Assembly: GCA_964388665.1 (NCBI GenBank)
Contig: CAYMBJ010000011.1
Span: 3,354 to 67,353, forward strand
Source of the DNA: CALCCV01 sp964388665
Lineage (GTDB): Bacteria > Bdellovibrionota > Bdellovibrionia > Bdellovibrionales > Bdellovibrionaceae
DNA length: 64,000 bases
Reading direction: 5' to 3'
Of the stretch, positions 43,605 to 51,164 are shown piece after piece; positions within the stretch are counted from its first letter, which is position 1, and each line of letters starts with the position of its first letter. Made by a program: the position numbers and the translations under genes. Under the pieces are notes generated by a model that was given only the letters and a program-made list of their open reading frames with translations, made no database searches and was not told where the DNA came from.

Positions 43605-44482
43605 CGATACCTTATTTGCTTGATGGAATTGCCAACGGATGCATCTATGGGCTTTTTGGCTTAGCGCTCGTGGTTATCTATAGAACGAACCATTTGTTTA
43701 ACTTTGCTCAAACAACAATCGTCTGTCTCATCATGGTCCTCACGGTGATGCTGCAGAGTAAAGTGGATGCAATTCTACCGGTTACGGCATTGGCTGTCGT
43801 CGGTAGTTTTATTTTTGGAATGCTGCTTCACATTGTCATTATGAGATCACTTAGCGAGCGAAAAGGTACCACTAAAGCGAATGAAACGATGATCACAATC
43901 GGTATCTATGCAGTTTTTGACAGTGTTTCGGCGTTTATTTACGGAGACAATCCCTCCAGTTTTCCTTCTCCCTTTGGCAGCTCAACAGTTGAGCTTGGTG
44001 GCCTTTCACTTTCGGCGCATAGCATAGGAATCGTGTTTGTGACTTGTCTTATCGCCGTCGCGATCTATCTGTTTTTTAAGTTTTCGAAACTGGGTATTTT
44101 GATGGAAGCAGTTGCCGAGGATATAACAGTGGCAAGGTTGAGAGGAATTCGCGCATCTAACATCCTTGCAATGGCTTGGGGACTAACCACTACTCTCGGT
44201 GTGGTCGCAGGACTGTTGATTGCTCCAGTTGTTTTTGTCTCGCCACAGATGCTTGACAGCATTTTTATTTACTCAATGATTGCGGTCGTGATCGGCGGAC
44301 TTGAAAGTCCTTTTGGTGCTCTTCTGGGCGGCATCATGGTGGGTGTGATTGAAAATATCACATCAAGTACTGAGCTATTCGGATCTCAGCTTAAGATGTC
44401 AGGGGTTTTTGTGCTTCTCATAGTGATTCTTATCGTGCGGCCGACCGGAATTTGGGGACGTCCAGATTCTCGAAGAGTGTGA
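43601..44482 (+). CDS. livH: Branched-chain amino acid/amide ABC permease, LivH type
   Basis: A 293-residue permease with GTG start overlapping livM. Conserved LivH features: IANGCIYGLFGLALVVIYR at the N-terminus, a glycine-rich core, GILMEAVAEDITVARLRGI (EAA-like loop) and AVVIGGLESPFGALLGGIMV. Forms the membrane channel with LivM. Confidence 0.92.
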   Translation: MTIPYLLDGIANGCIYGLFGLALVVIYRTNHLFNFAQTTIVCLIMVLTVMLQSKVDAILPVTALAVVGSFIFGMLLHIVIMRSLSERKGTTKANETMITIGIYAVFDSVSAFIYGDNPSSFPSPFGSSTVELGGLSLSAHSIGIVFVTCLIAVAIYLFFKFSKLGILMEAVAEDITVARLRGIRASNILAMAWGLTTTLGVVAGLLIAPVVFVSPQMLDSIFIYSMIAVVIGGLESPFGALLGGIMVGVIENITSSTELFGSQLKMSGVFVLLIVILIVRPTGIWGRPDSRRV

Positions 44483-44560
44483 AAAAAGGCTCGTGACAAA
44501 AATACAAAAATGCTAAAGATTAACAACAGACTAAGTAAAAAACCATCGGAGGAATTGTTT

Positions 44561-45724
44561 ATGCATCAGAGAAATTTGATTAAGATTTGTATATTTGGAA
44601 TGCTGCTCTTAGGGGGAGCTGTGAGCTCTGCAGAAGTGGGTGTGACGGCTAAAGAAGTGGTGATTGGATCCCACTCCATCGAGTCCGGACCAGCTGCGCC
44701 GGCAATTGTTGATACCAAGGCGATGATTGGATACTTTGATAAAGTAAATAGTGAAGGTGGCATCCATGATAGAAAAATTAAATTTATTCATATCGATGCT
44801 CAGAACATTGCAGCCAAGGCCTTTGACGTTACTAAGCGTTTGGTTGATGAAGACAAAATTTTTGCAATGGTCGGCGCGATGGGACCAGCTCACCAAGCCG
44901 CTTATCCGTATTTGCTTAAAAAAGGTGTTCCTGATATTGGTCCCCACGACCTTTTGACCGTATACCATAAGCCTTTTCAAAAGCTTATTTTTCCTTATTA
45001 TCCAAGCGTATATTTCGAAGGGATACAGCTCGCTAAGTATGCTGCTCAAAAGTTTCCTAAAAAAAGAGCATGTTTCTTGACTCGAGACTTAGCTCTTAGT
45101 GAAGAGTTTAAAAATGGTGTTGAAGAGGGACTGAAGGAGGCAAAAGCCGATCTAGTGGTTGGCATGAAAAAGTCAATTGAGAGAACAGCAGCTCAGGCCA
45201 ATGCGGAGATTATCGCACTTAAAAATGACAAATGTGAAATTATTTTTGGAGAGCTTTTCGGACCTGTTTTTGCTGCGGCGGTTAACTTTGCACACGCTCA
45301 AAGTTTTAAACCACAGTGGATTGTCTGGGGCAGTGCCGCCCAACAAAAAGTGATGGACCTTATGGATAAATCCGCACGCGAGGGTATCATTTCGAACGTA
45401 GTTTACGGAATTAACGAGTCGTTTGGTGTACCAGGTTGGAAGGACTATGCGGCAATTGCAACAAAGGCGGGTATTCCAGTTGATAACAATGGTAGCGCCT
45501 CTGGTTACGCGCGAGCTCAGATTTTTGTTGAAGCGCTTCGTAGAGCTGGCAAAGACCTAACACGCGAGAAATTGATAACCGCAATGGAAAGCCTAAATGG
45601 ATGGACATGCCCAATGTGCCTTGCTCCACTTCAGTACTCAGCGACTGATCACAGTCCTTTCAATACTGTAACTATAACTAAATTTGTAAAAGATTCTTGG
45701 GTTAGAGCAGACGAGACGAAATGA
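44561..45724 (+). CDS. livK: Periplasmic binding protein of a Liv-type ABC importer
   Basis: ATG 44561 is selected because CGGAGG lies nine bases upstream and a signal peptide follows (LIKICIFGMLLLGGAVSSA); an earlier ATG at 44510 would hide it. The mature protein has the type I periplasmic fold of Leu/Ile/Val and amide binding proteins (VVIGSHSIESGPAAPAIVD, GGIHDRKIKFIHID, AMVGAMGPAHQAAYPYLLKK). Cysteines CPMC near the C-terminus probably form a disulfide. Ligand not predictable; context suggests an amino acid or amide used or released by the neighbouring enzymes. Overlaps the next gene by four bases. Confidence 0.9.
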   Translation: MHQRNLIKICIFGMLLLGGAVSSAEVGVTAKEVVIGSHSIESGPAAPAIVDTKAMIGYFDKVNSEGGIHDRKIKFIHIDAQNIAAKAFDVTKRLVDEDKIFAMVGAMGPAHQAAYPYLLKKGVPDIGPHDLLTVYHKPFQKLIFPYYPSVYFEGIQLAKYAAQKFPKKRACFLTRDLALSEEFKNGVEEGLKEAKADLVVGMKKSIERTAAQANAEIIALKNDKCEIIFGELFGPVFAAAVNFAHAQSFKPQWIVWGSAAQQKVMDLMDKSAREGIISNVVYGINESFGVPGWKDYAAIATKAGIPVDNNGSASGYARAQIFVEALRRAGKDLTREKLITAMESLNGWTCPMCLAPLQYSATDHSPFNTVTITKFVKDSWVRADETK

Positions 45725-47352
45725 GTCTACTGAGCGTTAAAGGCCTTTCAGTAAGTTTCGGAGGGGTGCAAGCCCTCCGAAATGTTTCTTTTGAAGTGGA
45801 AGCGGCATGTTTTGTTGGCCTTATGGGCCCGAATGGTGCCGGCAAAACCACCGCCATAAACTGCATTTCCGGCATTTACACCCCTCAAGAAGGCAGAGTT
45901 CAGTTTGATGGCAATGATCTGATGTCAATGGAAGGCGATCAAGTCGCCTCACTTGGAATTTCGCGGACATTTCAAGATCTCAATTTTCTGAATTTGGTTT
46001 CTGAAATGTCCATTTTGGAGTATTTAAAGATTGGGCAATTTGCCTTAAGCAAAAATCAACTGCTGTTTGATGCGTTTCATACCCCTAGATCGAAGGCCGA
46101 AGATCTAAGATTAAAGAAAAGAGCTTATCGAATTCTGGAGTTCTTTCGTGAAGTCCGGGACGAGTTCGAACCTCCAGAAGAGTCGCGAAACTATCCTATC
46201 CTTTACGGCCGTGGCGGCTTTCCAGACTTGATTGATGTTGAAAAGAGCCCATTGGGGATACTCTCATTTGCTTGGCGGAGGCGTCTTGATCTTGCGAGGG
46301 CGCTTGTTTCGGGACCTAAACTCCTTCTTTTAGATGAGCCAGCTCAAGGTTTGGCTCCTTCCGAGATGCAGAACCTCGGTAAGTTGCTTAAAAGGATCCA
46401 GAGTGAGTTCAATGTCGCAGCAGTCATTGTTGAACACAATGTCCAGTTGATCACGGCGATATCCGATAGAATTGTGGCTATGCACCATGGCGAGGTCTTC
46501 GCAGAGGGAACACCGTCTGAGATTCTCGCCAATCAAGATGTCATTGAAGTCTATCTTGGCAAACAAGAAGAGGTGGCTACGGCTGAGGTTTCTTTAAAGC
46601 TTGTCGAAACAGAAAAAGAAGAAAAAGAAGAAAAAGGTATTCCCCTCATCGAAGCAAAAAGTTTGGATGTCTTTTATGGACAGGCTCAAGCTTTAAGCCG
46701 GGTCAGTGTAAAGCTTTATCCGAATCAAATTGCCAGCGTACTTGGTACAAATGGATCAGGTAAATCCACCTTGTTGCGAGCTATCAGTGGTATTGAAAAA
46801 CCTGTGTCAGGCGATATTCTTGTTAAGGGTGATTACCTGCCGCTCGGATGGCCTGAGCGAGCTGTGGAGTGTGGAATACAATATGTACCACAGGGTCACG
46901 CAATCTTCCCAAGACTGACAGTCGCAGAAAATCTTAAGGTGGGTGCATATTCTTATGAACGGCGGGGAATAAAGGCTGATCTGGATCGAGTGTTTTTTTA
47001 CTTTCCTGCATTGAAGGATCTAAGACATGTGCCGGCGGGAAGTCTTTCTGGCGGACTTCAGCAGATGCTGGCCATAGGTCAAGCTATCATAGGTCATCCC
47101 GAAGTTCTGTTAGTTGATGAACCCTCTTTAGGATTGGCTCCTATCCTAGTCAAAGGTCTTTTTGAGGTCATTAAAAAGATCAGTGTTGAAGAAAAGTGTT
47201 CAGTACTATTAGTCGAGCAGAGCATCAATCTTTGTTTAGAAATTTCTGATTACATTTTCATGATGAGCGCTGGGATGGTCATCGGTGAGGGCGAAAGTCG
47301 TCGATTCAAAGACGATCCGTCGATTATTCAAAAAAGTTTAGGATTTATTTAG
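45721..47352 (+). CDS. Fused LivG-LivF ATPase of the Liv-type importer
   Basis: A 543-residue protein in which the two ATPases normally encoded by livG and livF are joined. First half (residues 1-270): Walker A GPNGAGKTT, LivG-type GISRTFQDLNFL, Walker B LLLLDEPAQGLA, but the signature reads LSFAWRRRLDLARAL, so the usual LSGGQ is degenerate; an extra segment (YGRGGFPDLIDVEKS) precedes it. A charged linker rich in Glu/Lys (~290-305) leads to the second half: Walker A GTNGSGKST, LSGGLQQMLAIGQAI and LLVDEPSLGLAP. The importer is otherwise complete (livM, livH, livK). The stop codon TAG at 47350-47352 overlaps a palindromic repeat. Confidence 0.9.
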   Translation: MSLLSVKGLSVSFGGVQALRNVSFEVEAACFVGLMGPNGAGKTTAINCISGIYTPQEGRVQFDGNDLMSMEGDQVASLGISRTFQDLNFLNLVSEMSILEYLKIGQFALSKNQLLFDAFHTPRSKAEDLRLKKRAYRILEFFREVRDEFEPPEESRNYPILYGRGGFPDLIDVEKSPLGILSFAWRRRLDLARALVSGPKLLLLDEPAQGLAPSEMQNLGKLLKRIQSEFNVAAVIVEHNVQLITAISDRIVAMHHGEVFAEGTPSEILANQDVIEVYLGKQEEVATAEVSLKLVETEKEEKEEKGIPLIEAKSLDVFYGQAQALSRVSVKLYPNQIASVLGTNGSGKSTLLRAISGIEKPVSGDILVKGDYLPLGWPERAVECGIQYVPQGHAIFPRLTVAENLKVGAYSYERRGIKADLDRVFFYFPALKDLRHVPAGSLSGGLQQMLAIGQAIIGHPEVLLVDEPSLGLAPILVKGLFEVIKKISVEEKCSVLLVEQSINLCLEISDYIFMMSAGMVIGEGESRRFKDDPSIIQKSLGFI

Positions 47353-47399
47353 GGCGTTTACAATTTGATTTAATGAGTAAAATTGAAAACACGCCCTAG
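47351..47399. repeat. ~50-bp palindromic repeat (family 4, copy 1) on the livGF stop codon
   Basis: AGGGCGTTTACAATTTGATT ... AATTGAAAACACGCCCT forms an inverted repeat with a centre of ATGAGT. A better-preserved copy in the opposite orientation is at 63526-63578 (both contain ACTCATTAA/TTAATGAGT centre). It overlaps the stop codon of the fused ATPase gene and sits between it and the convergent HlyD-family gene, so it could serve as a bidirectional terminator. Confidence 0.75.
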
Positions 47400-47413
47400 A
47401 AGAAGCTTTTACG

Positions 47414-48346
47414 TTACTGAGAATCTCTAACCCTAACGACAACAGAGCTGCCGGGAATCAGGTGATCCTCATGGCCTGCCATTGAGTTTGGTTCAAACAA
47501 TATTTTAACTGGAATCCGTTGAACGATTTTTGAGAAATTTCCCGTTGCGTTGTCGGGCGGAATCAAAGCCACACTCGCTCCACTTGTGGGCGAAATGCCT
47601 CCGACTGTACCTTTAAATACTTTGTCTTTAATTGAATCGACTTCGATATTCACATCCTGACCTACGCGAATGTTTCTTAGCTGGGTTTCCTTAAAATTGG
47701 CGACCACCCATCGCTCGTTACCGCAAATCATGCTCGTGACAGCTTGATAAGGTCTTAAGAAGCTTCCAGTCTCTACGCTCCTTTTTCCGACCTTACCGTC
47801 ACATGGCGCACGAACTGTCGCATATTCCAACTCGAGGTTCGCTTGATCCAGTTTGCTTTTGGCTATCCAATAAGAGTTCATCGCTTCCTTATATTTCGAG
47901 TCTGCGAGCTCGGGGAGTGTCTGATTGGGATTTTTTTGAGCTCTGTCAAGCTCTCGCTTTGCGGCTTCAAATTTTACCATCGCGATGTTCACTTCACCCT
48001 GCAACTGCTTTACCTTATGTTCGAATTCGCGCAGATCGAGTTGCACCAGGACATCGCCTTTTTTAATAGTGCTGTAATCTTCAAAGTTTACTTTGTTTAC
48101 GACACCCACGACTTTAGTCGTGACGTATTGGAGGGCGGCTGCGATTTGGGCGTCATCGGTTTTTTCATAATAGAGGATATCGAGCACAAGGCCTTGAGCC
48201 GGTTTAAACAATAGCGCAGCTGAAAGTACAGACGCTGCCGACCACAACTTCACTTTTAAACTCACGCCCTTTGGCGGCGGTGCCACTTCTTCAGCTAGCG
48301 GCGGAACACTTAATTTTGAAATATTGTCAGTTTTTAGCTTTTCCAA
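47414..48346 (-). CDS. HlyD/EmrA-family membrane fusion protein
   Basis: A 310-residue periplasmic adaptor anchored by one N-terminal helix (LWSAASVLSAALLFKPA). It has the lipoyl/barrel-sandwich halves (TTKVVGVVNKVNFEDYSTIK with KGDVLVQLDLREFE, and ATVRAPCDGKVGKRSVETGS), a coiled-coil hairpin (residues 105-165) and a beta-barrel. Such adaptors link an inner-membrane MFS exporter to a TolC-type channel. The partner EmrB-type gene is divergent, 123 bases away, so a shared operator region is likely. TTG start with GAGAGGG upstream. Probably exports the cluster product or an intermediate. Confidence 0.88.
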   Translation of the reverse strand: MEKLKTDNISKLSVPPLAEEVAPPPKGVSLKVKLWSAASVLSAALLFKPAQGLVLDILYYEKTDDAQIAAALQYVTTKVVGVVNKVNFEDYSTIKKGDVLVQLDLREFEHKVKQLQGEVNIAMVKFEAAKRELDRAQKNPNQTLPELADSKYKEAMNSYWIAKSKLDQANLELEYATVRAPCDGKVGKRSVETGSFLRPYQAVTSMICGNERWVVANFKETQLRNIRVGQDVNIEVDSIKDKVFKGTVGGISPTSGASVALIPPDNATGNFSKIVQRIPVKILFEPNSMAGHEDHLIPGSSVVVRVRDSQ

Positions 48347-48469
48347 AATGGCCCTCTCGTTGAAGTTTTTTCGGTCCGTGGGGTTGCGAGATGGAGTCCA
48401 GTTTTTTCGTAGGCAGTAAATATGACTTCTGGTCTTTACAGTTGATCTAAGCCTACCGACAGGCAGTCT

Positions 48470-50017
48470 ATGAATCAGTCGATAGTCGAAGGAAAAGCCA
48501 CTCTCAAAGAGTGGATTGGGGTCTGGGGCTCTATAATATTTGCCTTTATGGCGATTCTCGACATTTCAATTGCCAATTCATCTTTGAGAGATATTCAGGG
48601 CACCCTTGCCGCAAGCTTAGACGAAGGCACATGGATCACAACTTCTTATCTTATTGGCGAGGTCTTAAGTGTTTGCCTCACGGGATGGTTTGCGCAAATT
48701 TTTTCGCAGCGTCGACTTCTCATTACCTGCGCCATTGTATTTATAGTGTCCTCAATGGCCTGCGGCTTCGCGCACACCCTGCCCATGATGGTGGTGGCTC
48801 GCTTTTTCCAGGGTTTAGCTGGTGGCGCGGCCATTCCATTGGCCACCCAAGCGGCCATGGGGCTTCCCCCGTCCCAACGTTCTGCGGGGCTGTATTTTTT
48901 TAGTTTGGCGACTTGCTTTGCTCCCATGCTTGGCCCAGCTGTGGGCGGGTGGATTACCTTTACGTTTGGTTGGCAGTTTAGTTTTTTCATTAACCTGGTT
49001 CCCGGCCTTCTTATGCTATGGATGATATATTATGGTTATGCCGCTAAACCCATGAATCTGAAACTGCTAAAAGATGGCGATTGGGTCGGCATTATTACCC
49101 TAGCTATCGGCATGGGAACGCTGACATTTGTGCTCGATGAGGGCAATCGCTTGGGTTGGATGGGAAGTCCACTGATTCAAAAACTCACTGCCGTTTCTAT
49201 AGTTTCATTTGCCATCTTTTTTAGAGTGCAATTCACAATCGAAAAACCGCTGATCAATTTACGGCTCTTTCAAATAAGGCAATTTGCCATTGGCTGCGTG
49301 ATCTGCGTCTTTTATGGAATTATTGTTTACGGCACATTGGTCGCCAACCCGGGCTATCTATTTCAAGTTCAGGGGTACAGCGCGCTACAGACTGGGCAAA
49401 TCATGATGTTTGCCGGTAGCAATATTCTCATTGTACCGTTTATGCCTGCCCTTATGAGGAAAGTAGATTCAAAATATTTAATCCTTGCCGGACTGGGCTT
49501 CTTCTCATGGTCGTGCTTGATAAACAGCTCGATGACTCATTTTGATTCGGGAGACCAAATGCGAATGGCTTTCATTCTTCGCGCCTTTGGTAATGCCCTC
49601 ATCTTGGCCCCGGTAAATGCGGTCTTGTTTCAGTCCTTAGCGCCCGCGCTGATTGGCTCGGCGGCCTCGATCGTCAACGGGATTCGACTGATGAGTGGCT
49701 CCATAGGTATCGCGCTGATCAGTACTTTTTTAAGCCAGCGCTATCACTTCCACTTCCTGAGAATGGCTGAAAGAATGCCGGCGTCTGATCCCAAGGTGGT
49801 AAACCGGCTCGAGCAGCTGACAGGTGTTTTTGCAAGCAGGTCCCCTGACCTGGCTAAAGTGGACTTGCAGGCAAACACGGCGCTGAGGGAGATAATGAAT
49901 CGTGAGTCGCTTGTCATGGCCTATTCAGATTGTTTTCTTGTTTTAGGACTATGCCTAATCATTCCAGCAGTGGCGATTTTACTCTTAAAGATAAAGAAAG
50001 TGCCCAGCACAAAATAA
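48470..50017 (+). CDS. DHA2-family (EmrB/QacA) multidrug efflux MFS transporter
   Basis: A 515-residue protein with 14 predicted helices. DHA2 motifs: LDISIANSSLRDIQGTLAAS (motif D1, usually LDxTIVNVALP), RRLLITCAIVFIVSSMACGF, and RFFQGLAGGAAIPLATQAAM (motif C-like region). Works with the divergent HlyD-family adaptor. The intergenic region (48347-48469) contains related segments GTAGGCAG (48410) and its inverted form CTACCGAC-AGGCAG (48452-48466), possible operator halves. Likely self-resistance or export. Confidence 0.9.
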   Translation: MNQSIVEGKATLKEWIGVWGSIIFAFMAILDISIANSSLRDIQGTLAASLDEGTWITTSYLIGEVLSVCLTGWFAQIFSQRRLLITCAIVFIVSSMACGFAHTLPMMVVARFFQGLAGGAAIPLATQAAMGLPPSQRSAGLYFFSLATCFAPMLGPAVGGWITFTFGWQFSFFINLVPGLLMLWMIYYGYAAKPMNLKLLKDGDWVGIITLAIGMGTLTFVLDEGNRLGWMGSPLIQKLTAVSIVSFAIFFRVQFTIEKPLINLRLFQIRQFAIGCVICVFYGIIVYGTLVANPGYLFQVQGYSALQTGQIMMFAGSNILIVPFMPALMRKVDSKYLILAGLGFFSWSCLINSSMTHFDSGDQMRMAFILRAFGNALILAPVNAVLFQSLAPALIGSAASIVNGIRLMSGSIGIALISTFLSQRYHFHFLRMAERMPASDPKVVNRLEQLTGVFASRSPDLAKVDLQANTALREIMNRESLVMAYSDCFLVLGLCLIIPAVAILLLKIKKVPSTK

Positions 50018-50042
50018 TCATTACCTAGATCCGCCGGCCTTA

Positions 50043-50102
50043 GAGCCTATCCCAAAATTCAACTCTGACTTCCGCAGCAGATCTGAATTTTGGGATAGGC
50101 TC
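50043..50102. mobile_element. 60-bp MITE (family 2, copy B) with TTA target duplication
   Basis: Begins GAGCCTATCCCAAAATT and ends AATTTTGGGATAGGCTC, flanked by TTA at 50040-50042 and 50103-50105. Its inner part (TCTGACTTCCGCAGCAGATC) is identical to the right end of the 155-bp copy at 24069-24223, so it is an internally deleted form of the same element. It lies between the convergent EmrB-type and KAS III-like genes. The stem-forming sequence could terminate transcription from both sides. Confidence 0.88.
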
Positions 50103-50147
50103 TTAGTCGTCCTTGATTTAGCACAACTCAACCGCCTGTATGTCTTA

Positions 50148-51140
50148 TTAAACTGCGACTTCTAAGCAGCCTGCGCCCCAGGTGGAAGGCGTACAGGCCA
50201 GAGCGATACCTTTGCCCTTCAGGCGTCCATCCGATTCGAGTTGCTCAAGTCCAAGCACAATGTCACTGCAGCCGACATGTCCAAAGCGATCTCCGGTTGT
50301 CGCCATCATATTGGAATTAAAACGCAAGAGGAACTTCAAAACTTCGAGAACTCCTGGAGTTGCCTGATTGCACACGGCCCACTCCGGTTTGCCGCCAAAT
50401 CTAGTTTTTGCCTCAGTAATCACTTTTCCGTAGCCCTCGATGAAAGCTTTCTGCTGCTTCTCGGAATCCATCTGACGCACAAGACGTTTTGTCGGACAGG
50501 CATTGCTAGGAATGGCGGGATTGCGTGTTCCACCGTATTCCCTGCGCATATGTCCAATCAATTCGTTATTGGTGAAAAAGCATGAACCGTAATAATTGAT
50601 TCGTGGTTTCTCTGGCACACCAATGCCAACGACCACGGCACTGGCGCCATCTGAAAATCCCCAAAGAGAGTCGATACTATTGTCCGTTTTATCCATCCCA
50701 TCAACCCATCGCTCACCCGAGATGATGGCAGCATAACCCCCTCCGTGAGACTCAAGCCAGTTGCGGGCAATCTCCATTCCAGACAGGGTGCCCAGGCATC
50801 CATTGGTAATGTCAAATGAGAAGCAGCCTGGAGATGTTCCGATCTCTTGTGCGGTCTGCTCTGCGGAGGACAGCTCGAGATAGTCGTGAGAAAAGGAGGT
50901 GCAGAGCACCAGTTTCAGCTTTTCCGGACCAATGCCGGCGGAAGCCAAAGCTTTTTTGAGGGAATCCGTCATCATGGAAACCGGATGATCTTTTTCTGCG
51001 GCGACACAAAGGTTTTTCCATCCAAAGGAAAGATAATTCGCTGGATCTCCGCCTGCCTTAATAATTAAATCACTTGCCGAATGAACTGGTGGTAAATACG
51101 TTCCCCAGCCATAGATTCCCAATGTTGATGGATTTTTCAT
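50148..51140 (-). CDS. KAS III-like thiolase-fold enzyme with altered catalytic residues
   Basis: A 330-residue thiolase-fold protein of the beta-ketoacyl-ACP synthase III group. The nucleophile is in FDITNGCLGTLSG. At the positions where FabH has HQAN and GN, this protein has NQAT (WAVCNQATPGVLEV) and GH (GDRFGHVGCSDIVLGLEQL), so the His and Asn of the Cys-His-Asn triad appear exchanged. Such variants often catalyse acyl transfer or ester/amide formation rather than decarboxylative condensation. It is the last gene of the six-gene leftward operon. GAGG lies about ten bases before the ATG. Confidence 0.85.
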   Translation of the reverse strand: MKNPSTLGIYGWGTYLPPVHSASDLIIKAGGDPANYLSFGWKNLCVAAEKDHPVSMMTDSLKKALASAGIGPEKLKLVLCTSFSHDYLELSSAEQTAQEIGTSPGCFSFDITNGCLGTLSGMEIARNWLESHGGGYAAIISGERWVDGMDKTDNSIDSLWGFSDGASAVVVGIGVPEKPRINYYGSCFFTNNELIGHMRREYGGTRNPAIPSNACPTKRLVRQMDSEKQQKAFIEGYGKVITEAKTRFGGKPEWAVCNQATPGVLEVLKFLLRFNSNMMATTGDRFGHVGCSDIVLGLEQLESDGRLKGKGIALACTPSTWGAGCLEVAV

Positions 51141-51164
51141 CTGTAAACAACCTCATTTGTTTTT

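Noticed and set aside
43000..47350. Liv genes as a plain housekeeping importer unrelated to the cluster
   Set aside because: Not fully rejected: Liv importers are common, but its placement between biosynthetic units, inside the same repeat-bounded region, makes a pathway link worth testing.
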